This document shows positions 8,932 to 16,443 of a DNA stretch of 64,000 nt, piece after piece. The notes under the pieces are model-generated. The model was not told the origin of the DNA. It did no database searches and saw only the letters and a list, made by a program, of their open reading frames with translations. Position 1 is the stretch's first letter. Every line of letters starts with the position of its first letter. The translations under genes were made by a program, and so were the position numbers. Source of the stretch: Calditrichales bacterium MX18-03 (GTDB lineage Bacteria; Bacillota; Clostridia; Lutisporales; Lutisporaceae); contig JAJGRE010000004.1 of assembly GCA_021083345.1 (NCBI GenBank), positions 186,001-250,000 on the forward strand, read 5' to 3'.

Positions 8932-9366
8932 ATGATGAGCACCAATCAATTAGAAGTTTCTCTGAGCTTAACCAATCAAAAAGTCCGGTTTATTGGGGTA
9001 TCGACTTCAAACCCGGATCATCCCATAGCCTTTGACTATTTGCCTCCAATCGGGGACGGTCAGGGTTTCCTGGGCCTTGAGCTGCTGCTTATGAGCTTTT
9101 CGGGCTGTGTCAGCACCGGCATTGTATTCCTGTTGAGAAAGATGGGCAAAAGCGTGTCCGGATACAGGGCTAATGCCATCGGTACCAAAAGAATGCAGCC
9201 TATTTCCCTGGAAAAAATCCATTTCGAGATCGTGCTGGAGTCTTCGGATACGACCGACTCGGATGTCGTGGCCGTGCTCAAGCAGGCTGAGGTAATTTCC
9301 CCTGTATGGGCTGCCATACGGAACAATGTGGAGGTCACTACAGGCTATACGATCGTGTCGCCATGA
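8932..9366 (+). CDS. OsmC/Ohr family protein lacking the second redox cysteine
   Basis: Translation begins at ATG 8932 or 8935, five or eight bases after AAGGAG; an in-frame extension upstream has no such site. The 144 residues have the OsmC layout: N-terminal strands, then the long helix GFLGLELLLMSFSGCVSTG with the peroxidatic cysteine at C59, and a C-terminal domain. In OsmC/Ohr peroxiredoxins a second cysteine sits in a CPV motif, but here it is S123 in ISPVW. The protein may therefore not be a standard thiol peroxidase. It is followed by a terminator. Confidence 0.85.
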   Translation: MMSTNQLEVSLSLTNQKVRFIGVSTSNPDHPIAFDYLPPIGDGQGFLGLELLLMSFSGCVSTGIVFLLRKMGKSVSGYRANAIGTKRMQPISLEKIHFEIVLESSDTTDSDVVAVLKQAEVISPVWAAIRNNVEVTTGYTIVSP

Positions 9367-9371
9367 ATAAG

Positions 9372-9397
9372 CCGGGGGTTATCCTCCGGTCTTTTTT
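9372..9397 (+). terminator. Rho-independent terminator after the OsmC gene
   Basis: Seven-pair stem CCGGGGG/CCTCCGG (one G-T pair) with a TTAT loop, then TCTTTTTTC. Confidence 0.75.
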
Positions 9398-9434
9398 CGC
9401 TTTATACTGTCAATATTGATCAGGGTTTATATGT

Positions 9435-9929
9435 CTATCTTATTGGGATTTGATGCTTGCGAAACCTGTTCATAAGGATTTCCAATCCGATGGCGTGAGG
9501 GTCTACGAAAAAAGTCTTGTTTTCCGTTTTGATCGTAAAGAAGTTTTGTGACAGCTTGGCGGATTTTATCCGTGAGTAGTCATATTTGTAAAGCCGTCCA
9601 AACATCGTTATATATAAGATGTAATCTTCATAGACCAGTATCCGCCATTTGGCGTAGGAAAGCACCAAGCTCAGGCTCAGGAGTGAAAAGCAGATGAACA
9701 CCGCACCGACCCATGCCTCAGCGGTATCATTGGGGTACAATATCATTAAAACTAATAAACTGGTGAAGAAAAGCAGGCTGATGATGCCGAGCCAACCGTA
9801 TATCTTCGGCAAGCGCACCATGAATAAGCCCTCTTCATAGTTTCTGACAGCAGATTCGCTCTCTTTTTTTGCCAATGAGAGCATAAGCCCGATTACAATG
9901 GGAATCAGTGCATATCCAATATATCTCAT
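9435..9929 (-). CDS. Membrane protein with C-terminal PH-like domain
   Basis: 164 residues. Three hydrophobic segments (about 3-20, 45-66, 73-93) are followed by a cytosolic domain with the pattern ILVYEDYILYITMFGRLYKYDYSRIKSAKL and FFVDPHAIGLEILMNRF, which resembles bacterial PH/YdbT-type domains. The exact family cannot be fixed. No convincing ribosome binding site lies close to the ATG; GAGTG is 13 bases away, so a start a few codons earlier is possible. Function unknown. Confidence 0.6.
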   Translation of the reverse strand: MRYIGYALIPIVIGLMLSLAKKESESAVRNYEEGLFMVRLPKIYGWLGIISLLFFTSLLVLMILYPNDTAEAWVGAVFICFSLLSLSLVLSYAKWRILVYEDYILYITMFGRLYKYDYSRIKSAKLSQNFFTIKTENKTFFVDPHAIGLEILMNRFRKHQIPIR

Positions 9930-10096
9930 GTTGTTCCATTTTCACTCCGTTTATTATGGATTGGCTATATCATATCCTTCATGGTCATATTATTTCCATC
10001 ATTCCGGGCTGTGCATACAGTAGGAGTGGCGGTTGCTGCCGATAAAAGTAAGGACATCCTTCCGGATGTCCAGCAAAAGCATTCATATTATAATTT

Positions 10097-10468
10097 TCAA
10101 TCCCCCACCGGCTTGATCCCTTCATTCTCAATCATCAAGACGATGGTTTTGGAACTTGCTATGGGCCTGTGCATCGTCCCCTTGGGAATACAGATGCCTT
10201 CATTCTTCTCCAGCTTGAAAGTGCCTTTTTCGCTTTCAATCAGAAGCTCGCCATCCAGAACGAAGAATACCTCATCATCGCTGTCGTGCTTGTGCATATG
10301 GAATTCGCCTTCAAATATCCCTAGCCTCAAGACAGACGAATTGACTTTGCAAAGGGTCTGGTTGAACCATTTCTCCTTGCAATTTTCTATAATCTCCGGT
10401 ACTCTGATTACCTCGTGGTAATCGTACTTTATGTCCATGTTCAGCTTGTATTTGTCCTCAAAAGCCAT
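10097..10468 (-). CDS. Cupin-domain protein
   Basis: The ATG opening MAFEDKYKLN is preferred because GGAAGGCGGA lies five bases upstream. The 123 residues carry cupin motif 1 (GEFHMHKHDSDDEVFFVLDGEL) and motif 2 (IPKGTMHRPIA), with three histidines and a glutamate positioned for metal. This sub-type (HMHKH.dsDEvF) is common as a small stand-alone cupin of unknown substrate. A weak hairpin (GGACATCC/GGATGTCC, 10052-10071) downstream could terminate it. Confidence 0.8.
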   Translation of the reverse strand: MAFEDKYKLNMDIKYDYHEVIRVPEIIENCKEKWFNQTLCKVNSSVLRLGIFEGEFHMHKHDSDDEVFFVLDGELLIESEKGTFKLEKNEGICIPKGTMHRPIASSKTIVLMIENEGIKPVGD

Positions 10469-10532
10469 AGTGATCCGCCTTCCTTTCGTTTCATTCACGC
10501 GATGAGACCGTCAATTCATTATAGCATACGGC

Positions 10533-11153
10533 TTATTCCACGGATAGCGCCCACAGGTACAGGGATGCAACGGTTCCGTAAGGCGAATACCGCTTCCTGT
10601 ACTTTTCGAACTTCTCTCGGGGCAGCTCCTTCAGTCCGTATAGGTTCATCATGCCTCTGCATATGGCCAGGTCTTTATAGCTTACCACATCCGGCCTGCA
10701 AAGTGAAAATATCAGCAGCATTTCAGCTGTCCAGACCCCCACGCCATTCAGCGACGAAAGCAGCTTTATGACCGCTTCGTCACTCAGCGTATGAAGGTTA
10801 TTGAAATCTATGCGGCCTATAGTAGCTGCTTCCGCAGCCCCCTTGATATAGCCCGCTTTTCTCAGGGACATCCCACAGGCCTGGATCTCTGACAACTCCG
10901 CCGCTGCAATACTCTCTGGCGTTATATTCCCAAGCAGCTGGCATAGCCTGTTCCACACTGTATCTGCAGCCTTGCTGGATATCTGTTGCGCCACAATGCT
11001 TGAGACAAGTGCCGTGAACGGATCCGGCACAATCCCGCGCTTGATCATCCCGATCCTGTCTATAGCAGCGCCCAGCTTCTTATCTTTCTTTTTCAGATAT
11101 TCTATTTCCTTTTGCCCATATTCATAGTATAGTGTGTCCTTCGTTCTTTCCAT
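10533..11153 (-). CDS. DNA-3-methyladenine glycosylase II (HhH-GPD family)
   Basis: 206 residues from the ATG at 11153, which has GAGGGG seven bases upstream. The helix-hairpin-helix is LSSLNGVGVWTAEMLLIF, and the catalytic aspartate falls in SYKDLAICRG, as in AlkA. SSIVAQQISSKAAD is the family's conserved N-terminal helix. The enzyme would remove alkylated bases by cleaving the N-glycosidic bond. It has no iron-sulphur cluster motif, unlike EndoIII. The short form without the AlkA N-terminal beta domain is typical of clostridial members. Confidence 0.85.
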   Translation of the reverse strand: MERTKDTLYYEYGQKEIEYLKKKDKKLGAAIDRIGMIKRGIVPDPFTALVSSIVAQQISSKAADTVWNRLCQLLGNITPESIAAAELSEIQACGMSLRKAGYIKGAAEAATIGRIDFNNLHTLSDEAVIKLLSSLNGVGVWTAEMLLIFSLCRPDVVSYKDLAICRGMMNLYGLKELPREKFEKYRKRYSPYGTVASLYLWALSVE

Positions 11154-11171
11154 GTGCACTACCCCTCTTTT

Positions 11172-11492
11172 TCAGGCTATGAGTTTATTATAGCGGTTAA
11201 TGACAGTATTGTGTAGAGTCGGCTTAGCCGCCATGCCTTTGTCATTTTCACACACACCTGAACTGTTCATATTTTTTATACATAAGAGGTCTTCTTTTAT
11301 AATCACATTTAATTCTTCTTTTAGTATCTCTTGTCCATCTACAACACCATAGGAATATTGACTGCCTGGAGCATTCATAAAATGCCATTGCAGCTTGCGC
11401 CCTTGCCCCCGGATTTTCTTGCACCAGGTCAAGTAAACCCTTATCCTTATAATAATTATGCAATGCATCCGTAATTGCTTATAATATCTCAT
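11172..11492 (-). pseudogene. Frameshifted remnant of an unrecognised gene
   Basis: Two overlapping minus-strand frames look like one broken protein. The first reads LHNYYKDKGLLDLVQENPG and on to AMAFYECSR; after about position 11360 the sensible sequence continues in the other frame (QYSYGVVDGQEILKEEL...). No ribosome binding site or clean start is seen. The parent family is not recognised. The rest of 11493-11630 shows nothing recognisable. Confidence 0.35.
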
Positions 11493-11630
11493 CCCACCCG
11501 ATACTACAAGGCAGACCTCTTATTACCTCCGACACTAATTCTGCTGCAATTTTTCCGTCGGTTTTCCCATCAAACAAAATACAATATCGCAGCTGCCCAT
11601 ACAGCTAATGCTAACAAAGCCGAACAGAAA

Positions 11631-12062
11631 TCAGAGATACTTCTTATAGCCTTGGACTACATCATTCCTATATCCAAGTGATTCATAAAACATATGTGCT
11701 TCCTTTCTTTTTCGCAAGGAAATGAACATGGTATAATAACAGTTTCTCTCTCTTGCAATGCTCTCAACCTTCTCCATCAGCTGCCTGCCAACACCTTGCC
11801 CTCTGAATTTTGATGATACGATCACATTCTCAATAACCATAAACGGCCTGCAGTCCCCAACGACGTCATGACATACAATTCCCATAACCGAACCACAGAT
11901 TTCATTGCTTTGATTTTTATAGCACAACAAGTAGTAATTCGGATCCGCCTCAATCCGCCTGAAGCTTTCAGTCATCCGTTCAATATCTGTCTTGCAGCCG
12001 TTCAATTCTTCATATAGTGCTGCCAAGGATTGCAAATCTTCTATTGTAACTCGTTCTACCAT
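11631..12062 (-). CDS. GNAT family N-acetyltransferase
   Basis: 143 residues, ATG with GAGGGGGTG five bases upstream. The acetyl-CoA binding loop is SSKFRGQGVGRQLMEKVE, preceded by the strand VIENVIV and followed by the C-terminal FYESLGYR motif. The acceptor substrate is unknown; single-domain GNATs of this type acetylate small molecules or protein termini. It is the last gene before the duplicated coiled-coil gene and the integrative element. Confidence 0.85.
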   Translation of the reverse strand: MVERVTIEDLQSLAALYEELNGCKTDIERMTESFRRIEADPNYYLLCYKNQSNEICGSVMGIVCHDVVGDCRPFMVIENVIVSSKFRGQGVGRQLMEKVESIARERNCYYTMFISLRKRKEAHMFYESLGYRNDVVQGYKKYL

Positions 12063-12132
12063 TATTACACCCCCTCAAGGAGATAAATTTTACAACTTGG
12101 GATTCCAAGGTCTCTGATAATCTGTAAAGCAA

Positions 12133-12166
12133 ATAAAAACCGGTACTGACGTCTGAGTCAGTACCG
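12133..12166 (-). terminator. Terminator of the first coiled-coil gene
   Basis: Ten-base perfect stem CGGTACTGAC/GTCAGTACCG around GTCTGA; read on the minus strand it is followed by TTTTTATTT. A diverged version of the same hairpin follows the second copy of the gene near 17970. Confidence 0.8.
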
Positions 12167-12174
12167 AGAATGTG

Positions 12175-12489
12175 CTACTTTACCGCTTTCAAGTGTGCAA
12201 TCTCATTCCAGTTCTTTGATGTGATGATCTCAATTGCAGTCAGGTTCTTCTTCATGTCATCTATTTCGCCCACCATTTCAAGGTGTCTTTCAGCATTCTT
12301 TGCATCAAGCTCAATGAGATGCTTTTCTATCGAATCGACTTTTCCTTCAATACGTTCCTGGCCTTGCTTCAAATCCTTAACGTCATTCTGCATAATGGCC
12401 TGGCCTTCTTTCAAGTCTTTAACTTCATCCTTTATGCCTTTGACTTCGAGGTAAAGCTGTTCGAGCATGTTCATTATCTTTTCTTCCAT
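12175..12489 (-). CDS. Coiled-coil protein, copy 1 (outside the element)
   Basis: 104 residues, almost entirely heptad-like helix (MEEKIMNMLEQLYLEVKGIK..., KDLKEGQ, KDLKQGQERIEGKVDSIEKHL), ending in ITSKNWNEIAHLKAVK. A near-identical C-terminus, start and flanking DNA recur in the gene at 18001-18273. These short DUF-type coiled coils are common in Firmicutes near mobile DNA and have no known activity. It lies just left of the 45-bp attachment-site copy, so it is chromosomal or belongs to an older insertion. Confidence 0.7.
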   Translation of the reverse strand: MEEKIMNMLEQLYLEVKGIKDEVKDLKEGQAIMQNDVKDLKQGQERIEGKVDSIEKHLIELDAKNAERHLEMVGEIDDMKKNLTAIEIITSKNWNEIAHLKAVK

Positions 12490-12841
12490 CGTCTCACTCT
12501 CCCATCATATACATTATAGCACTTCCAGCTACCATTTCAAATTGTTCATGCGGCATATCCAGTCCTATTATATACCCACATGTTAGTAAATCATTCACCA
12601 TTGCTTCATTTCATCTTGAATCTTATAGGCAATTTCCGCTCACGCACTGATCTCGCTTCCCAAATGCTGGTGTTGTACTAATACTATTATATCAATATGT
12701 TATTACTTATTCTACCAATTTTTTACATCTTTCCGAACTCGTTACCCTGACTACCCCAAAAAAATAAATCTTTGTCAACAATTTAACAATTTACATAACA
12801 AAAAAACCTTGGAATTCCAAGGTTTCTAAATTTGTCTAAAA
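12490..12841. other. Non-coding gap holding the displaced tRNA-Arg terminator
   Basis: The first 120 bp are homologous to the DNA upstream of the second coiled-coil gene (18275-18385). At 12799-12825 a perfect AACCTTGGAATTCCAAGGTT hairpin is followed on the minus strand by seven T. Before insertion of the element this would have stood about 20-40 bp behind the tRNA-Arg 3' end, so it is probably the native tRNA terminator. No gene is seen in the gap. Confidence 0.6.
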
Positions 12842-12886
12842 TGGTGTGCCCGAAAGGATTCGAACCTTCGACCTTCTGATTCGTAG
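12842..12886 (-). repeat. Attachment-site copy (3' part of tRNA-Arg)
   Basis: These 45 bases are identical to the 3' part of the tRNA-Arg(ACG) gene at 25029-25073, from the anticodon loop through the CCA end, in the same orientation. Beyond the anticodon the sequence diverges at once, so this is not a tRNA gene. It is the distal attachment site made by integration into the tRNA 3' end. Confidence 0.9.
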
Positions 12887-12958
12887 CTCGATTTGGATAT
12901 TAATTATATTTATTGAGTAATATCATTCTGTCTCAAATAGTTCCTTATATAGCAGATT

Positions 12959-13032
12959 AGCTAACATAAATGTATAAACTAACATTACTTTTTATTAAGT
13001 AGTTACAAATATTCTGTTAGCAACTGTTAGCA
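12959..13032. promoter_or_regulatory. Candidate integrase arm-type sites, distal end
   Basis: The octamer TGTTAGCA occurs at 13015-13022 and 13025-13032, ten bases apart, with inverted variants AGCTAACA at 12959 and AACTAACA at 12978. The same octamer occurs twice, 11 bases apart, just inside the other end (24985, 24996). Paired repeats inside both att sites are where arm-binding sites of tyrosine integrases lie. Binding is inferred only. Confidence 0.4.
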
Positions 13033-13052
13033 TTAGTATTCTACAGTATTTT

Positions 13053-13526
13053 CTATAAATCAGCAATATCAGATAGGTCTTCTACTTTGGCAATATTTGC
13101 TAATAACCTAGCATAATTCCTCAAATCATTCTGCAAAGCACCCAGCTCACTTCTGAACTCTTCACATTTTTCCGGGAATTCAAATGCTTTCTGCAGACTT
13201 AGCTTATGCCATTTAGCTGTAAAAGGTCTAATAATTTGATTTAGCACAATTACAGCAATTCTAGTAAATTCTTTACATTTCCTTCCACGCTCTTTTAAGA
13301 TAAATCTTGTAATATCAAAAAGTTTGTACACGCTGTCTAAAGCTGCTTTTTCATCACCATGCTCAGGAGATAAATATTGCGTTGTGACCCTAGTAATTAA
13401 TTCTACGTACATTTCCCAGGCAGCTTCCTCATCCTCAGGATTGGGATCAAATTCCAATTGAGCAAATTTGAAATCAAGGCTAACTTTAGTTATACTCCAG
13501 CTTTCAAATAGATCTTGCCATTTCAA
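13053..13526 (-). CDS. All-helical protein partner of a TIR gene, unknown family
   Basis: 157 residues from a TTG start with AAGGGGG seven bases upstream. Predicted to be wholly alpha-helical: WQDLFESWSITKVSLDFKFAQLEF, WEMYVELITRVTTQYLS, SVYKLFDITRFILKERGRKCKEFTRIAVIVLNQIIRPF, and so on. No enzyme motif, signal or membrane helix. It follows the TIR gene by 12 bp and is the last gene of the TIR operon, so the two proteins probably act together. Its two-part pattern, an acidic N-terminal piece and a helical bundle, could be an adaptor or regulator of the TIR protein, but that is inference. Confidence 0.6.
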   Translation of the reverse strand: MKWQDLFESWSITKVSLDFKFAQLEFDPNPEDEEAAWEMYVELITRVTTQYLSPEHGDEKAALDSVYKLFDITRFILKERGRKCKEFTRIAVIVLNQIIRPFTAKWHKLSLQKAFEFPEKCEEFRSELGALQNDLRNYARLLANIAKVEDLSDIADL

Positions 13527-13538
13527 GTTTATACCCCC

Positions 13539-14096
13539 TTATATTCTCCAATCTAGAATGCTATCTAATGGATGAGGTGATGCATTATTACTGATTAGTC
13601 TATCATTGTAGTACATATATGACGTATTCTTGCTTTTTATTTCTCTAATATACTCGTTTAAACTTTTTGTACCCATTATAGTTTTTTCAATGTGAAGAAA
13701 AGAAGGTATTTTATCAATGTTCTTAAGCTTTAAACTCGCAATGTTAATTTTTGATCTCTTGGCAAATCCAATCTCATAAGGAACCCACCAGGATATTTCT
13801 GTCATGTCAGATACCAAACATAATAGATGAGTACTTTTGATTAATCCCTGTTCTATGTACTTAACAATGCTAGTATGATCATTTTTACTTACAGCACCCT
13901 GCAGCCCCTCATCATATTTATCCAAATAAATATCAATATCTCCATGTTGAAGAATATAATCGCCAACCGCAGTGGCTTGCTTTAAGTCTTCCGACTTATG
14001 TGAAATAAAAATACAATTTTTTTCACTTTCTTGAACTTGTGCAAACTCAAGAAGTGATTTTGTTACATACTGCTTAAGAGCTCGATTGATAGCCAT
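13539..14096 (-). CDS. TIR-domain protein (predicted NADase)
   Basis: 185 residues, ATG with GGAGGGCG upstream. After a 25-residue helical N-terminus the TIR core begins with CIFISHKSEDL (strand A/box 1), then YILQHGDIDIYLDKYDEG (BB-loop region), HLLCLVSD (strand D) and WWVPYEIGFA, where the glutamate is in the position of the catalytic Glu of NAD-cleaving TIR domains. A short C-terminal extension follows. TIR proteins in defence systems degrade NAD+ or make signalling nucleotides from it. Paired with the helical protein 12 bp downstream; which outcome applies here is unknown. Confidence 0.75.
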   Translation of the reverse strand: MAINRALKQYVTKSLLEFAQVQESEKNCIFISHKSEDLKQATAVGDYILQHGDIDIYLDKYDEGLQGAVSKNDHTSIVKYIEQGLIKSTHLLCLVSDMTEISWWVPYEIGFAKRSKINIASLKLKNIDKIPSFLHIEKTIMGTKSLNEYIREIKSKNTSYMYYNDRLISNNASPHPLDSILDWRI

Positions 14097-14229
14097 TCTA
14101 CGCCCTCCTTATTCTTAGTAGTCATAGTTAGCTGTATTTGAGTAAAATGATTGGCGCTTACTCATAAAAAGGCAGACAGAAATCTTAAATACTATGATGA
14201 TAATTGGCCTATCATTAGCCTTCATACTC

Positions 14230-14835
14230 TTATGAGTTCGCTCTTCTCATAGGTCTGCTTAAATCATAATTACAATTCGCTCGATCGTCAAAAGTAGCAT
14301 CAATAAGGAATTTTAATGCACTAAAGTCGTTTTCAATTTTACTCCAATTTACAACCGATATTTTTGCGTCTGGTTTTAACAAATTATCTACAATTCGGTC
14401 AGGCATAAATGGGTACCGCTTCTCGTATTCACTTCTGTTACTTATTGAAATCCATTCTGTATTCTCTGGATAAAGCCTTTCCTTTTCACCGACATGACAC
14501 GCTGTATAATAAGAGCAGTCAATAGAGGGTAAATTAATGACAATTACCCCCGACTTCTTATTGACTTTTCCATCATACATACTTGAATATATCTCCCAAT
14601 CTACATGTTTACGACGCTTTGTTTCAGTACCAACCAAAACAATTGTAACAGTAGAATCTCTTAAGTATTCATCGCGTATTTTTTCTCGTATAGAATGGTC
14701 ATCAAGTTGATCAGATATGTCGCCTGTATTGACAGAAACATCAATGAATATTTGATTAAACATATTCATCACTATAAGTTTGTCTTTGTAATACTGGTCA
14801 TTTTCATGGTGGTAGCTAATAAATACTTTATGCAT
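14230..14835 (-). CDS. ThsB-like TIR protein (DUF1863 / MTH538 type)
   Basis: The ATG of MHKVFISY is chosen because GAGGT lies seven bases upstream. The 201 residues begin with KVFISYHHENDQYYKDKL, then FIDVSVNTGDISDQL, TVTIVLVGTETKRRKHVDWEI (with the family's W-E) and IVINLPSI. This is the layout of DUF1863 TIR-like proteins such as Thoeris ThsB, which on phage sensing make an ADP-ribose signal from NAD+. A ThsA-type SIR2/SLOG effector gene is not present in this window. The gene lies 40 bp after the PF10137 TIR gene. A 133-bp gap without a clear promoter or terminator leads to the next TIR gene. Confidence 0.75.
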   Translation of the reverse strand: MHKVFISYHHENDQYYKDKLIVMNMFNQIFIDVSVNTGDISDQLDDHSIREKIRDEYLRDSTVTIVLVGTETKRRKHVDWEIYSSMYDGKVNKKSGVIVINLPSIDCSYYTACHVGEKERLYPENTEWISISNRSEYEKRYPFMPDRIVDNLLKPDAKISVVNWSKIENDFSALKFLIDATFDDRANCNYDLSRPMRRANS

Positions 14836-14875
14836 GCACAATACCTCACTTCTAAATCATTTTATTATAAAATCA

Positions 14876-15643
14876 TTAAATGTCTACATGATACCCCACA
14901 GCTTTCAGGTCCTTTAAAATTGAGAATGCTTTCTCTTCTACATTGTTTTCAATTTCCTTATATATCAATCCGTTTACATCTGAGGGCAAACAAACTCCTT
15001 TTTTAAAAAGGCAGCAGACTCTGTTTCGTCCTAGTTTTGCAAGGAAATACCCATATTCAAAAATGACATTTTGCCTGGCCCTGTATTCTTTTGTTTCCAC
15101 ATTGTCAATACTACAGACTATGTCATCTGGAGTCAGGAGAACAAATGCAAATCCAACATCACTATGTTTTTCAAATTTTTCTATAATTGTTAGGCCTTCA
15201 TCAGCCTCTCTATGTAGGACTACAGGCTTTAAGCCAATCTCAGCAATGAATATTTCCAACTCGTGTTTTAATTGTACATCATGACCATGAACAATAAAGA
15301 CCTTGTTGTTAGCTATGTCATTAATACTATCGTCAGATGTCTTATACTTCATAGTACTGAGTGCCGCATGTAGTGAACCTAATATTATCTGTTGAGCATT
15401 TCCAAATTGGTCTTGACCATTTCCTTTAAGTTTAAATCTTTCATGTTTTTTGAAAGATTCATAAATCACACTACCTTTACCAAAGTTTGTTACAATAAAA
15501 TCTTCAACTTTTGTTATCCAAGTAAAGTACTCATTCTTAATTATTTCTGGATAACCGCTTACTGACTTGCTTGAAAAATTGCTGTAATTAAAATCTTCCC
15601 CTTCTTTTATTAAATCGTTAATTCTTATATCAAGATCAGTCAT
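14876..15643 (-). CDS. Predicted nucleotide-binding TIR-like protein (PF10137 type)
   Basis: 255 residues, ATG preceded by GGGGAG. Residues 1-105 are helical and of unknown family. From about 110 the PF10137 TIR-like domain starts with NKVFIVHGHD, followed by LHREADEGLTIIEKFEKH, FAFVLLTPDD and RARQNVIFEYGYFLAKLGR, where the E is the probable catalytic residue. Such domains occur as NAD-degrading effectors in CBASS and Pycsar systems. No cyclase gene is next to it here. It is the first gene of the four-gene operon, so it sets the promoter, which must lie in 15644-15740. Confidence 0.75.
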   Translation of the reverse strand: MTDLDIRINDLIKEGEDFNYSNFSSKSVSGYPEIIKNEYFTWITKVEDFIVTNFGKGSVIYESFKKHERFKLKGNGQDQFGNAQQIILGSLHAALSTMKYKTSDDSINDIANNKVFIVHGHDVQLKHELEIFIAEIGLKPVVLHREADEGLTIIEKFEKHSDVGFAFVLLTPDDIVCSIDNVETKEYRARQNVIFEYGYFLAKLGRNRVCCLFKKGVCLPSDVNGLIYKEIENNVEEKAFSILKDLKAVGYHVDI

Positions 15644-15739
15644 AATACTCCCCCTTGTGAAACTATATTTAGTCCATTTTGTTAACTTTGCGCCATCTGC
15701 ATATAACGATAGAATTCCTTGATCAGTTTATACATACAT

Positions 15740-15866
15740 ACTCCAATTATACCTCAAAATCTGCCAGCTTTATATAAAATCTGTAATATTTTGGACGACA
15801 CTTTTCGACATCAACGCAAAATAAAGAATCCTTGAAATTCAAGGATTCTCAACATCTCACATGCTC
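15740..15866. repeat. Duplicated spacer, copy A
   Basis: About 125 bp closely matching 17481-17607 (copy B). Shared landmarks include ATTATACCTCAAAA and GACACTTTTCGACA. It contains a strong hairpin (15826-15848, GAATCCTTGAA/TTCAAGGATTC) followed by T on the minus strand, which would terminate transcripts from the integrase remnant beside it. In both copies the repeat lies between an integrase 3' remnant and the promoter end of a cargo gene. Confidence 0.75.
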
Positions 15867-15915
15867 ATTATCCGGTTTTTTCCACTAGTACGCCTTACCT
15901 GTACCGCTCGCCAGT

Positions 15916-16293
15916 CTACTTCATCAGGCTATCCCGCTTGCTGACTGCATCCCTCTGCATGTCCACCGATACATGCGAATAGAAATACATCGTGATGCCT
16001 ATTGTAGTGTGCCCGAGGCGTTCACTGATTACTTTCGGATGGACGATGGCGCTGATTAGCGGCTTGTACTCCAGTTGCATCTTGCGCTTCTGGCGGAGGA
16101 TCTCCACCAGCTCGTCAGTTAGAACCACAAGCCGGTTGCTCTTGATGGTCTTGGGCTGCTTGAAGATGACCCGGCCACTCACCCGCTGCGCTGTCCTCCG
16201 GATAGTGCACACCTTGTTCTTTGTATCAATATCCTCCCACATCAGGCCGAATTATTCGCCCAGGCGGAGACCGGTGCAAATTGTTATCATGAC
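15916..16293 (-). pseudogene. Integrase remnant A (C-terminal part, internal deletion)
   Basis: Aligns to the C-terminal half of the integrase at 18416, from TGLRLGE through the tyrosine region. It carries an in-frame stop after GLRLGE. It also lacks about 60 residues between QLEYK and VHPKV, which removes the catalytic HDLRH box. The end (HTTIGITMYFYSHVSVDMQRDAV) is still readable. It cannot encode an active recombinase. Bases 16294-16443 show nothing recognisable. Confidence 0.85.
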
Positions 16294-16443
16294 ACCCAGT
16301 AAAGCAGCGTGGTGCATTGTTTCGGAATATACGTTAGTCACGAAGCCAAACTTACCAAATACACCCGTCAGCGTTAATGCATTATTATGACATAGGGAGC
16401 GCTTACGAAGTTGAAGCTGCCAAAGGATGGTTGCTTGATAAGT

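Noticed and set aside
9981-10421. 146-codon plus-strand frame
   Set aside because: Antisense to the cupin gene, whose metal motifs and ribosome binding site are clear.
12842-12915. tRNA-like sequence
   Set aside because: Only the 3' part of tRNA-Arg is present; past the anticodon loop it cannot form the acceptor and D arms. It is an attachment-site copy.
14230-15643. Canonical Thoeris operon
   Set aside because: A ThsB-like TIR is present, but no ThsA with SIR2, SLOG or macro domain is found in the element.
15916-16242. Short functional integrase
   Set aside because: Lacks the HxxR box, has an upstream in-frame stop and matches remnant B with the same deletion.
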